A stretch of 64,000 nucleotides of DNA from Acholoe squamosa (lineage: Eukaryota; Annelida; Polychaeta; Phyllodocida; Polynoidae). The notes beneath the pieces were generated by a model. The model did no database searches, had not been told where the DNA came from, and saw nothing but the letters and a program-made list of their open reading frames with translations. The stretch spans positions 12,524,395-12,588,394 of the forward strand of contig OX439049.1 of the NCBI GenBank assembly GCA_949317995.1, written 5' to 3'. Of this stretch, positions 24,643 to 35,189 are shown one piece after another; positions within the stretch are counted from its first letter, which is position 1, and each line of letters begins with the position of its first letter. Made by a program: the position numbers and the translations under genes.

Positions 24643-25494
24643 CTATAGATTCTGGTTTTCTGAAAGCAAAGTTTTCCCCCTAACTCTGCTCCTCCTAAAC
24701 CTACCTCAAAAGGATTCCCCTGTCCCAGAGGTCCACTAAATGGTTGTGCCTAAGCAGTCCATTGTAAGCAGCTAAGTGAACAGGAGTTGCCCCCTGTGGT
24801 CATATAGGGACATGCAGCAATCCATTCATGGGCTGGTGAACACAAGTCCTCTTGTCCTGTCCTGGCCACGCTGTGGGAATACTAGTGTGACAACTCATAT
24901 ATGTGTTACAGTAAACCACTAGAGGTTATTTACAAGCTGTCAGACATGAAGGATTCTGCTTTAAATATCACATTTATTATTGAAATCATCTTTTTTATAA
25001 TTCTACTTTATCTAGACTAAAATCAAAAGAGCCATCAATTGAGCTTCGATGTCAAACATGTTATTGTTTAGGTTTATTTCCTTGCATTCAGATAAACTCT
25101 TTTTCTCTGTTGACTGAATTGTCATTTGGGTAAACTGAGATATCTTAAAGGACCCTTTTATCACAGCTACCTTCTGTTTTTAAAGAAGCTAGTATGGTAC
25201 AACTTGCACACATCTACTATCTGTAAGTGTGCATTCGGGAGAGTAGAACCATGCACAGACCTCCAAAAACAGCCCTGTGACTCCAAAAACACACATTTAA
25301 GGTACAACAGGAAAATATTTATTCCTTTCTTGATGTTCTTAAACTTTCCAACAAATTGAAAAGAAATCACGTGGACCATAGAGGCAAAGAACCTGAGAGA
25401 GAGTGCCTACATGATGATTTCATTGATGAGATGATGCTCAGCTTATCTGAATCAATAGCATCTAAATTACTTTGATTCGGGTGGTCTCAGAATC

Positions 25495-26600
25495 TTTTTT
25501 TTTTTTTAAGATCTTAAACTTTATTAGCCACAAAGATATCATCTCATTTGACAATATCAGAGCGAACACTCATACTGCATACATACATATCGTTCAGCTC
25601 TGGTAGCAGACATATTAACAATAAGTCAAGCACAATAGACATCTATAGAGGTCCACATTATGATAACATACAAAAAGCCGAGCGTACTGGTATCATAACA
25701 TTGGCTAAATTAGTTCATGGAGGAATTATCAGTAAACCATATAAAGATAAGGGATCTGACATGATACATATTTCCTGGTGACACTAAATTATAGAAAGAA
25801 GGAGTCCATACGTCTACGCTTTAAATCATACATACCCAGTTTCCCTTTAGAAAGAAAATTGTTATAAACCCTAAATAAAAACCCAGATTTATACTTCACA
25901 TATGTATGCAATAGTATCCATCATGTACTTTTTCATCATTTCTTTGAAAGTTTCATACTTTTCGATGTTACGTATATCAGGAGGTAGGGCAGATTTCATA
26001 CTTGTCCACATTGGACTTCTGGGCTCATTTCATACACTAAAGAATTTATTTTTACATATGTCAATACTGGTGCAATAGAGAATCTGGTGACTCTGACTTT
26101 ATCAGTCAAGAAGTTGGTATTTTGGGCCCTCTTAAACGCATGACATTTAATATGAAAATCTCTTCTATATTCTAACATAGGTAAGTTAGCACGGACATGG
26201 ACTTCATCAGTAGGGGCCAAGATATGAAGATTGAAACATGTTTTCAAGCACTTATTTTGCATAAGTTGAAGTGCCTCTAGCAGACCTACTTTGGCTCCCT
26301 GGCACAGTGTATCACACTAATCAATCACAGGAAGTATATATGAGCTTTGTACATTTTCAGCCTAGCATCTGTTGTCATACACTTGATTGACTTAAGGATT
26401 TGTACCTGATGCATTTGATTATATTGGAAACATGCATATTGAAATTCAATTGTTGGTCCAAAATGACCCCCAAGTATTTGTAGGATATAACAGACTTTAA
26501 ATCCTTGCCATTTACCTTGATCTTAGGTTTAGACAGCTTTTTAAGCTTTTTTGCAGAGGCAAAAACCTCTTTCTTGATTTCTTCCTGGATAAAGATGAGT
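25495..26600 (-). mobile_element. 5'-truncated CR1/Jockey-type non-LTR retrotransposon (minus)
   Basis: It interrupts block A of unit 2: unit 3 has continuous sequence at 43670-43750. A run of 13 T at about 25496-25508 is the poly(A) tail read from the other strand. The minus strand encodes the end of a reverse transcriptase: KVNGKDLKSVISYKYLGVIL (thumb motif YLGV.LD..L.F..H, within 26375-26600), then the C-terminal part LMQNKCLKTCFNLHI, ANLPMLEYRRDFH and FKRAQN (25996-26262). A frameshift or stop separates the two parts. The 5' end is truncated within the RT, as is usual. The 26600 border is approximate. Confidence 0.85.
25996..26600 (-). pseudogene. Reverse transcriptase, C-terminal fragment
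   Basis: Only the region after the catalytic palm remains, so no YADD box is present. The YLGVILD motif and the ANLPMLEYRRDFH motif are typical of the CR1/L2/Jockey group of invertebrate retrotransposons. The reading frame is broken between about 26262 and 26375. Confidence 0.8.
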
Positions 26601-27561
26601 TCATCGTAAAATAGTACAGTTAAGTGGAAACAACAGGCCATTACAAAAGTAGATGCCACTATCTATCCATGTCTGACCTACTTCCCGTGTTGTGAATGTG
26701 AGGAGCAGTTTGGAATTCCTGATAGTGTCACATGGCGTTAGATATCATACTGAAACTGTGCCCGGGGGACCTGCCTGAGCCCTATTCTTGGATGAATGAT
26801 CTCTGTCTTGGCTGCCTGGATGCTCTGCTATAAAAGAAACGAGCAGCCATCAAAGAGGGCAACCCAAAAATAGCATTATAACCACCTTCTCTAGGTCATT
26901 GCCAATGCTGCTGATGCCCATCCTGTCTACAAATACTGAACTCTTGTTTCATATATACACCCCTTCCATATCAGTGTAATCAATCACCCCTCTTCCTGAC
27001 ATAGTGGTGCAGCCATTTGGAGTTGGTAGTTAATTTGACAGTGCCGCATTTGTGTCTCATATAACAAATAATACATGTAAATCGATTCCATGAGTGTAAC
27101 AGTCCTGTTTCATAGGCATTGATAAGGCACTTACATGGCCTTGTAAACATACTTCATGGTTACTAAAGAGCATAATTAGAGCACTAGTTATCATGCTCTG
27201 AAAGTGATAACTGCTGGTCACGTCTCCACTACCCCCTTGGAATTCTGTACGTATGTTTTTCCCCCACACTCACTCAAACTAAGGATTTTTTTTTAATACA
27301 GGTATAAAAATTCCGTCTGATTTCTGACTTAACGCATGAATGAGTAGGAAATTAAAAATCGTTGTCTGTGACAAAGGGTTGCAACACAAAATTCAGACTG
27401 CTTGAAATCCATAAAACAATGTTGATGATTGTATAAAAGACTATGTCCTAACCATATGAATATCCTGTTTTCTTGGAATTTGGAAGATTGGGCACTTTAG
27501 CACACTGGTTGGGAGAGCATGCATCTTTGGAAGCCTAGGGCTTGTATGTTGTTCTAATATT

Positions 27562-27945
27562 GAGTTTTATTTTATGTGAATAACTTCTTCCCGTAGAGAT
27601 AGCATTGCGCCGTCGATTGCCACACCCCCAGTGGCGTAACGTGTGTCGATCCACCACAGCGGCAGATCCACCACTGCAGCCTCGTTCTGGGTGCATGTAA
27701 ACATTCAAAATGGCGGACCGCCGCTCGTACAGGGGACTACGGTAACGGATTTTGCTAATTTTCAGTTAATTAGACACTCTAAAAACATAAAATAAATATA
27801 GAACTAAACTCCCCTGGTGCCCTCGGTGGCTGATCCACCCCTCGGGGGGGGTCTCCCCCGAGGGCTAACGCCCTCGGGGGAGACCTCCCCCTCGTGGTGG
27901 ATCGGCCACCTTGTACACCACGGTCGTTTAGTTCTATCTATTTAT
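27562..27945. repeat. Insertion in unit 2: CpG-rich segment plus GC foldback
   Basis: Unit 3 reads TTGTTGTAATATAGC...ATACCACACTATAC (44192-44226) without this piece, so it is an insertion or was lost there. 27600-27740 is CpG-rich with CAAAATGGCGG at 27707-27717, a sequence that also matches a YY1-type promoter motif. No gene start follows, so a promoter role is speculative. The end holds the hairpin described separately. Confidence 0.55.
27799..27936. mobile_element. GC-rich foldback element (138 bp)
   Basis: Termini TAGAACTAAAC and GTTTAGTTCTA are perfect inverted repeats. The centre is a perfect palindrome: GTCTCCCCCGAGGGC, TAAC, GCCCTCGGGGGAGAC. Between them CCTCGGTGGCTGATCCAC and GTGGATCGGCCACC pair less well. 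It would fold along its full length. Foldback or MITE-like; class unknown. Confidence 0.88.
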
Positions 27946-27967
27946 CCATACCACACTATACTTTACT

Positions 27968-28165
27968 ATAGCAAGAGTGAGTAATGAGTAATAGTTGTTT
28001 GACACCATTTCGACAGCTAAGATCATATTCATGGCGAGAACTACATTACACAAAGTCACAGAGAAATGTGTTGGTGCCCACGCATATGTGCACCACACAC
28101 CTCCTGAGGGGATAGGAAAGAGGAGATTAAGACCCTTTTAAGTGGCATAGGGAAGCCCGACTATA
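27968..28165 (-). repeat. SINE-like dispersed repeat (minus copy)
   Basis: The reverse complement of 21060-21260, with about 85-90% identity by eye over 190 bp. Shared blocks are ATGTAGTTCTCGCCATGAAT and GTGGTGCACATATGCG. The two copies are inverted and flank block A of unit 2. Confidence 0.8.
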
Positions 28166-28289
28166 GCAAGAAGACTATACTTTACCAGAATGTGATTCTG
28201 CTTTGACCTAAAAAGATTTTATCATGTGTAAATCCTGTGCCTATGGTGTAAATGTAGCTGCATGGTACACTGAAAGAGCTGTCATAGAA

Positions 28290-28500
28290 CCGAGCTGTGT
28301 GGGGAAGCAGATACTCCATGGCAGCACTCTTCTCAGTGGTTCCTTGTCAATATAGGGGTCAGGGGGTCACAAAGGGGGATCCCTACAGGAGGTGACGCGT
28401 CCTCCAGAGCCTAATGATGCTGGTTTGAGACGAGGCTGTGGGCATAAGTAGGTTACCAGTGGTGAAAGTGGGTGACTCTCAGGTGAACACTACTTTGGCA
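28290..28500 (+). repeat. Repeat copy also present at 29870-30080
   Basis: TCAATATAGGGGTCAG, CTCCAGAGSCTAATG and the following GGTGATTTC-like text recur at 29943-30080 in the same orientation. Diverged internal duplication within block B of unit 2. Confidence 0.6.
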
Positions 28501-28509
28501 GCCATTCTA

Positions 28510-29290
28510 AGCCAATTCCAGATTACCACATGAAAATAGAATAAGAAGTGTCTTTCTTTTACATTTCCAGATTCATGAATAATGCTTTACAGAAATCCTA
28601 AGTTCTCCATCAAAGGTATTAGAAGGCATCCCAATTTGTCCTATTTAGAAAGAGACAATTATTTTAGGGGGTAAGGTCTTGAAAGTTTCCAATAATCTAA
28701 ACCCTAATCCCTAGTTTTAACACAGCATACTCATTGATGGTGGAACAGACAGACATTGCGTTTTGTAGAAGGACTCACATGACAATAATGCAGAAATACC
28801 TCTCTGTTTATACATCTATCTGAGAACATAGTCTGACCACACACAGTATTAACATGGAGATTTATCATGACGATGCATGATACAATGATTCTACTGTATC
28901 TGCCAAAGACAATTGCTCTATCAGGAATCCCCTAATGCTGTTTTTATTGGCATCACATTGGTTGGGTCAGGCTTGGAGATATTGTGGGCCCTTACCTTGT
29001 TTTTAATTGTACCAGGTGTGATGAGGATGGGACTGTGTGAGTCATTTATTTCCAACACGAATGCTAGAAAGATATTTTCTAGTTCTAAAATCACCCAGAA
29101 CAAAGTGATTCTGATATCCCTGATACTGACAAGCTGATCTATATTTATCAAAGAAGTTATCATAGCTTTTGCTTAACACTGATGAGGCTTATTTATATAT
29201 TTCCACTATGTTATGTTCAACACAGGAGGTGGATGAGCATAATATCTTAAAGTGAGGAAGATGCGGCCGTCCATAAGTACATCGTCTTTT
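28510..29290. other. No gene seen
   Basis: Overlapping antiparallel frames at 28913-29137 and 28921-29163 have no recognisable domain. AT-rich intergenic sequence, probably part of the duplicated segment. Confidence 0.45.
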
Positions 29291-29299
29291 TTAACTCAG

Positions 29300-30438
29300 G
29301 CTTTGTGTAATAATTATCATGGAATGTTGAGAATGTCTTGAAAAACTAGTCCCATCTGATATGTCAAAGCATAAAATTGTATCCTGGTATATTTCATGTC
29401 GTGCACAGCTGTAGTATGTGCGCTGTATAGTAATAAGCAAGCAATGCCTAATGGAAATTGTTGTCATCTTTTAGAGATACTAAGGTAAAATCTTTCTATA
29501 CATAGCAGCTGTCTGGACTAGTCAATATCGATGTCTGTCTCTGGCATATGACTACCAACATCCCGCTGACTTAAGTAGATATATACTGCAACAAATTGAC
29601 ATCTTTGAAGGTGGAATTTAAATAATAATTCCCTCCTTTTCATTACCATTGTTGGCCACTAGATACCGTTGAATTGCTGACTCAACATTTTGCCATTTTT
29701 GATATGTCACTGTCAAACTGTCTTCTTTTCTTTGGTTTTAACTTTTAACTCTTCATGATATAACACTGTTACGTCATTATTGGAGTAGACAAAATAAAGG
29801 GATAAGATTCTGCCATAGTTTGAAATATTTCATAATGTCACAAAGTGGTAGAGTAGGTCTGTGTCAGCTGGCACATGTTGCATTAAGTGAGTTATAGGGC
29901 CAAGCTGCCAACTACCCAAAGATTCAGAATCCCCTTAACAGGGTCAATATAGGGGTCAGGAGGGTCACACAGAGGGAATCCTTACAGGGGAAGACACCTC
30001 CTCCAGAGGCTAATGGTGCTGATTTGGGTGGAGGTCGATGGCCAGAAGTAGATTTCCAGTGGTGTAATTTGTGGGTGGCTGTCAGATGGCCATAGCTCTC
30101 AATTCAGTTTGGGTACCAAAGCCAGATTGCAACATAGAAAGAGGAGCTCTTTTCTTTTCTCTTTGCAGCATTTAAAATGGCATATTTCTATCTAAGAAGA
30201 GATCAAGATTTATTCAAATGCATCATTATCTTTCTCATCAGTTCTATTAAAAGCAGAAGAGTATCAGAATTTTAACTAAAGGATCTAAATCTGAAGATAT
30301 GAAATCTACTGATGTTGTACAAATGTGAAGCTGTAGGCAAAGTAATTGACATAGAATCAATGCCCTAGAAATAAAGTGCTTAAGGCCTATGTATAAGAAT
30401 AGTTTTATACAAAGGTCTGCTGACAAGATCCCACTATA
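29300..30438 (+). repeat. Segmental duplication block B, unit 2, left part
   Basis: Homologous to 16190-17000 (unit 1) and, at its end, to 47665-47780 (unit 3). It stops exactly at CCCACTATA (30430-30438), where the 5.3-kb insertion begins, and resumes at 35766. Confidence 0.78.
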
Positions 30439-30569
30439 GTGGTGTTAATTTGGTGTTTAGCAACCAAACACCAGTGTTTAGGATCTAAACACATAGCTAA
30501 ACACATTCTTGTCCCACTTTTCGAAACACAATTTTTGGATAAACATGTTTAACATTAAACATGTGTAGG

Positions 30570-30910
30570 TAAATGGTGTTTAGCTCTTGGAGGTGTTTAC
30601 CTTTGGGAAGTGTTTAGATTGATAGTGTTTAGCTTTAAGAGGCACTTAGATAGAAGTTGTTCAGCATTAAAAGGCATTTAGATAGATAGTGTTTAGCTTT
30701 AGGAGGCATTTAGATAGAAGGTGTTCATCATTAACAGGCATTTAGATAGATGGTGTTTAGCTTTAGGAGGCATGTAGATAGAAAGTGCTTAGCTTTAGCA
30801 GGTGTGTAGGTAGATGGTGTTTAGCATAACAAGGCGTTTAGATGGATAATGTTTAGATTAAGGAAGCATATATAAGTGGATAGTGTTTAGATTTAAATTG
30901 TGTTTATATG
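30570..30910 (+). repeat. Tandem array, about 32-bp units
   Basis: About ten diverged units around the consensus TAGATAGATGGTGTTTAGCT plus TTAGGAGGCATT. The unit contains GTGTTTAG, the same word that dominates the ends of the host element, so the array probably grew from the element's own subterminal sequence. Confidence 0.85.
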
Positions 30911-31029
30911 GATAGTTTGGGGTCAATACTTTATTTCTCATCATTTCAACATTTTTTTATCATCTCCTTGTGTAATTGAAGTACATCTGCCCTGATCTGG
31001 TGATGCAGAAATAATTTTATTTTGCACAT

Positions 31030-31361
31030 TCAGGATGGAGAGGAGGGTGGACTGAGGGGACAAAAGGATGAACTGAGGAAGTAGATGATGGACTGAGGGG
31101 GTAGATGATGGACTGAGGGGGTAGAGGACAAACTGACGGGATAGAGGACAGACTGATGAAGTAGAGGATGGGCTGAGGGGGAAAAGGACGGACTAAGAGG
31201 ATAGAGGACAGACTGAGGGGGTGAAAGGACAGACTGAGGGGGTAGAGGATGGACTGAGGGGGTAGAGGACGGACTGAGGGGGTAGAGGACAGACTGAGGG
31301 GTAGAGGATGGACTGAGGAAGTAGATGACGGACTGATGGGGTAGAGGACGGGCTGAGGGGG
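31030..31361 (+). repeat. Tandem array, 20-bp units, left
   Basis: About 16 units of GACTGAGGGGGTAGAGGACG with substitutions. Sixty bases equal 20 codons, so long minus-strand frames with a repeating SPSSTPSVRPLPPQS peptide appear; these are composition artefacts. The same repeat in the same orientation continues at 34806-35185 on the other side of the inner unit. Confidence 0.93.
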
Positions 31362-31384
31362 AAGCGATATACGAACGAGGGCTT

Positions 31385-31411
31385 CGTGCATATAGTGGCA
31401 CTATATGCACG
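31385..31411. repeat. Perfect 13+1+13 hairpin (left)
   Basis: CGTGCATATAGTG, one G, then the exact reverse complement. The right-hand copy has C as the single centre base, as expected for an inverted pair. Confidence 0.95.
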
Positions 31412-31795
31412 AGGAAAAGGTGGTCACAGGACAACACAAGGGAAGGATGGTCACAGGACAGCACAAGGAAAAGGTGGTCACAGGACAGCACTGGGAAAAG
31501 GTGTTCACAGGACAGCATGAGGAAAAGGTGGTCACAGGACAGCACAAGGGGAGGCGGGTCACAGGACAAGGAACAAGGAAAAGGTAGTTATAGGACTGCA
31601 TGAGGGGAGGGTGGTTACAGGACTGCATGAGGGGAGGGTGGTTACAGGACTTCATGAGGGGAGGGTGGTTACAGGACAGCATGAGGGGAAGGGTGTTCAC
31701 AGGACAGTAACATGAGAGGGTGGTCACAGGACAATGCTATAGTGAGGGTGGTTACAGGACAGAACGAGGAAGGGTGGTTACAGGACACACAATTC
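31412..31795 (+). repeat. 27-bp minisatellite, left arm (opposite strand to main array)
   Basis: About 14 units of the type GGTGGTCACAGGACAGCA plus CAAGGAAAA or TGAGGGGAG. This is the reverse complement of the units after 31795. The strand switch is at about 31790-31800, around CACAATTCCTTGTG. Confidence 0.9.
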
Positions 31796-34745
31796 CTTGT
31801 GTTGTCCTGTGACCAGCCCTTCCTCCAGTTGTCCTGTCGGCACCCATTTTCCTTGCAGTCCTGTGACCAGCCTTTCCATGGGGAGTTCTGTGACCAGCCT
31901 TTCCTAACCTTGTCCTGTGACCACCCTTTCCTCACTTTGTCCTGTAACAACCCTGCCTCATGTTGTCCTGTGACCACCCCCTCATGATGTCCTGTGACCA
32001 CCCCTACCTCATGTTGTCCTGTGACCACCCCTGCATCATGTTGTCCTGTAACCACCCCTGCCTCATGTTGTCCTGTAACCACCCCTGCATCATGTTGTCC
32101 TGTAACCACCCCTGCCGCATGTTGTCCTGTGACCACCCCCTCATGTTGTCCTGTAACCACCCCTGCCTCATGTTATCCTGTGACCACCCCTGCCTCATGT
32201 TGTCCTGTAACCACCCCTGCCTCATGTTGTCCTGTAACCACCCCTGTCTCATGTTGTCCTGTAACCACCCCCTCATGTTGTCCTGTAACCACCCCTGCAT
32301 CATGTTGTCCTGTGACCACCCTCTCATGTTGTCCTGTAACCACCCCTGCCTCATGTTGTCCTGTAACCACCCCTGCCTCATGTTGTCCTGTAACCACCCC
32401 TGTCTCATGTTGTCCTGTAACCACCCCCTCATGTTGCCCTGTAACCACCCCCTCATGATGTCCTGTAACCACCCCTGCATCATGTTGTCCTGTGACCACC
32501 CCTGCATCATGTTGTCCTGTAACCACCCCCTCATGTTGTCCTGTGACCACCCCCTCATGTTGTCCTGTGACCACCCCTGCCTCATGTTGTCCTGTGACCA
32601 CCCCTGCCTCATGTTGTCCTGTGACCACCCCTGCATCATGTTGTCCTGTAACCACCCCCTCATGTTGTCCTGTGACCACCCCCTCATGTTGTCCTGTGAC
32701 CACCCCTGCCTCATGTTGTCCTGTGACCACCCCTGCCTCATGTTGTCCTGTGACCACCCCTGCATCATGTTGTCCTGTAACCACCCCCTCATGTTGCCCT
32801 GTAACCACCCGCTCATGATGTCCTGTAACCACCCCTGCATCATGTTGTCCTGTGACCACCCCCTGCATCATGTTGCCCTGTAACCACCCCCTCATGTTGT
32901 CCTGTAACCAACCCCTCATGTCCTGTCCTGTGACCACCCCTGCCTCATGTTGTTCTGTAACCACCCCTGCATCATGTTGTCCTGTAAACACCCCTGCATC
33001 ATGTTGTCCTGTAACCACCCCCTCATGTTGTCCTGTAACCACCCCTGCCGCATGTTGTCCTGTGACCACCCCCTCATGTTGTCCTGTAACCACCCCTGCA
33101 TCATGTTCTCCTGTGACCACCCCTGCCTCATGTTGTCCTGTAACCACCCCTGCCTCATGTTGTCCTGTGACCACCCCTGCCTCATGTTGTCCTGTAACCA
33201 CCCCCTCATGTTGTCCTGTGACCACCCCTGCATCATGTTGTCCTGTGACCACCCCCTCATGTTGTCCTGTAACCACCCCTGCCTCATGTTGTCCTGTAAC
33301 CACCCCTGCCTCATGTTGTCCTGTAACCCCCCCTCATGTTGTCCTGTAACCACCCCTGCCTCATGTTGTCCTGTAACCCCCCTCATGATGTCCTGTAACC
33401 ACCCCTGCCTCATGTTGTCCTGTAACCCCCCTCATGTTGCCCTGTAACCACCCCCTCATGATGTCCTGTAACCACCCCCTCATGATGTCCTGTAACCACC
33501 CCTGCATCATGTTGTCCTGTAACCACCCCTGCCGCATGTTGTCCTGTGACCACCCCCTCATGTTGTCCTGTAACCACCCCTGCCTCATGTTGTCCTGTGA
33601 CCACCCCTGCCTCATGTTGTCCTGTAACCACCCCTGCCTCATGTTGTCCTGTAACCACCCCCTCATGATGTCCTGTAACCACCCCTGTCTCATGTTGTCC
33701 TGTAACCACCCCCTCATGTTGCCCTGTAACCACCCCCTCATGATGTCCTGTAACCACCCCTGCATCATGTTGTCCTGTGACCACCCCTGCATCATGTTGT
33801 CCTGTAACCACCCCCTCATGTTGTCCTGTAACCAACCCCTCATGTCCTGTCCTGTGACCACCCCTGTCTCATGTTGTCCTGTAACCACCCCCTCATGTTG
33901 CCCTGTAACCACCACCTCATGATGTCCTGTAACCACCCCTGCATCATGTTGTCCTGTGACCACCCCCTCATGTTGTCCTGTAACCAACCCCTCATGTCCT
34001 GTCCTGTGACCACCCCTGTCTCATGTTGTCCTGTAACCACCCCCTCATGTTGCCCTGTAACCACCACCTCATGATGTCCTGTAACCACCCCTGCATCATG
34101 TTGTCCTGTGACCACCCCCTCATGTTGTCCTGTAACCAACCCCTCATGTTGTCCTGTGACCACCCCTGCCTCATCTTGTCCTGTAAACACCCCTGCCTCA
34201 TGTTGTCCTGTAACCACCCCCTCATGTTGTCCTGTAACCACCCCCTCATGATGTCCTGTAACCACCCCTGCATCATGTTGTCCTGTAACCACCCCTGTCT
34301 CATGTTGTCCTGTAACCACCCCCTCATGTTGCCCTGTAACCACCCCCTCATGATGTCCTGTAACCACCCCTGCATCATGTTGTCTTGTGACCACCCCTGC
34401 ATCATGTTGTCCTGTAACCACCTCCTTATGTTGTCCTGTAACCAACCCCTCATGTCCTGTCCTGTGACCACCCCTGCCTCATGTTGTTCTGTAACCACCC
34501 CCTCATGTTGTTCTGTAACCACCCCCTCATGTTGTCCTGTAACCACCCCCTCATGTTGTCCTTTAACCACCCCCTCATGTTGTCCTGTGACCACCTCCTC
34601 ATGTTGTCCTGTGACCACCCCCTCATGTTGTCCTGTGACCACCCCTGCCTCATGTTGTCCTGTGACCACCCCTGCCTCATGTTGTCCTGTGACCACCCCC
34701 TCATGTTGTCCTGTGACCACCCCTGCATCATGTTGTCTTGTGACA
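31796..34745 (-). repeat. 24/27-bp minisatellite, main array (about 115 units)
   Basis: Written on the + strand, units are CTCATGTTGTCCTGTAACCA plus CCCC (24 bp), or the same with a TGC/TGT insert (27 bp). The main variable sites are A/G in TGTRACC, the insert (TGCC, TGCA, TGTC or absent) and TTG/ATG. Higher-order blocks exist: CCAACCCCTCATGTCCTGTC recurs at about 32908, 33832, 33984 and 34441, and a segment near 32509 recurs near 32638. Because 24 and 27 are multiples of three and the units lack stops in several frames, open frames of up to 376 codons appear on both strands (for example 32173-33303 minus and 31960-32883 plus). None is a gene. Confidence 0.96.
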
Positions 34746-34755
34746 TCCTTTTCCT

Positions 34756-34782
34756 CGTGCATATAGTGCCACTATATGCACG
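34756..34782. repeat. Perfect 13+1+13 hairpin (right)
   Basis: CGTGCATATAGTG, one C, then its reverse complement. Mirror partner of 31385-31411. Confidence 0.95.
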
Positions 34783-34805
34783 AGGAGCTCATTCGTATAT
34801 CATCG

Positions 34806-35185
34806 GCCGGGCTGAGGGGGTAGATGACAGACTGAGAGGATAGAGGACGGACTGAGGAGGTAGAGGACGGACTGAGGGGGTAGAGGACGGACTGAGGGGG
34901 TAGAGGATGGGCTGAGGGGGTAGAGGACAGAATGAGGGGTTGGAGGATGGACTGAGGGGGTAGAGGATGGACTGAGGGGGTAGAGGAGGGACTGAGGGGG
35001 TAGAGGATGGACTGAGGGGGTAGAGGACGGACTGAGGGGGTAGAGGACAGAATGAGGGGGTAGAGGAGGGACTGAGGGGTAGAGGATGGCCTGAGGGGGT
35101 AGAGGATGGACTGACGGGGTAGAGGACAGACTGACGGGGTAGAGGATGGACTGCAAGGGTAGAGGACAGACGGGGTAGAGGACAG
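34806..35185 (+). repeat. Tandem array, 20-bp units, right
   Basis: About 19 units of the GACTGAGGGGGTAGAGGACG type, same orientation as 31030-31361. The last units are shortened. Minus-strand frames of 130-154 codons here are artefacts of the repeat. Confidence 0.93.
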
Positions 35186-35189
35186 ACAA

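Larger units (their letters stand above)
21655..27560 (+). repeat. Segmental duplication block A, unit 2 (interrupted)
   Basis: Aligns with 6340-9850 and 39520-44230. Relative to unit 3 it is interrupted by a non-LTR fragment at about 25495-26575; the homologous text resumes as CCATTACAAAAGTAGATG (26638) against 43751. A 124-bp hairpin at 24519-24642 is unique to this copy. The 200-bp module occurs at 23220-23470 and 24700-24910. No real gene is visible; the 116-codon frame at 21508-21858 crosses the block border and has no domain. Confidence 0.72.
31366..34801. mobile_element. Inner 3.4-kb unit with hairpin-bearing inverted ends
   Basis: Starts GATATACGAACGAG and ends CTCATTCGTATATC. The inverted ends extend about 65 bp and each contains a 27-nt hairpin (31385-31411 and 34756-34782), then GAGGAAAAGGTGGTCACAGG on the left and its near reverse complement on the right. 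Both sides are the same 20-bp array, as if the unit had inserted into that array; the flanking GGGCTGAGGGGG is compatible with a target duplication but is also the array unit, so it proves nothing. All interior sequence is minisatellite. Confidence 0.7.

Noticed and set aside
31412..34745. Possible CRISPR array
   Set aside because: Units are contiguous without unique spacers and the context is eukaryotic; this is a minisatellite.
31960..34843. Many long open frames (100-376 codons) on both strands encoding LMLSCNHPC, PVTTPASC, VVTGQHEAG and GWLQDNMRQ repeats
   Set aside because: They arise because 24- and 27-bp units are multiples of three without stops in several frames. All frames are open at once and none has a plausible start, end or non-repeat domain.
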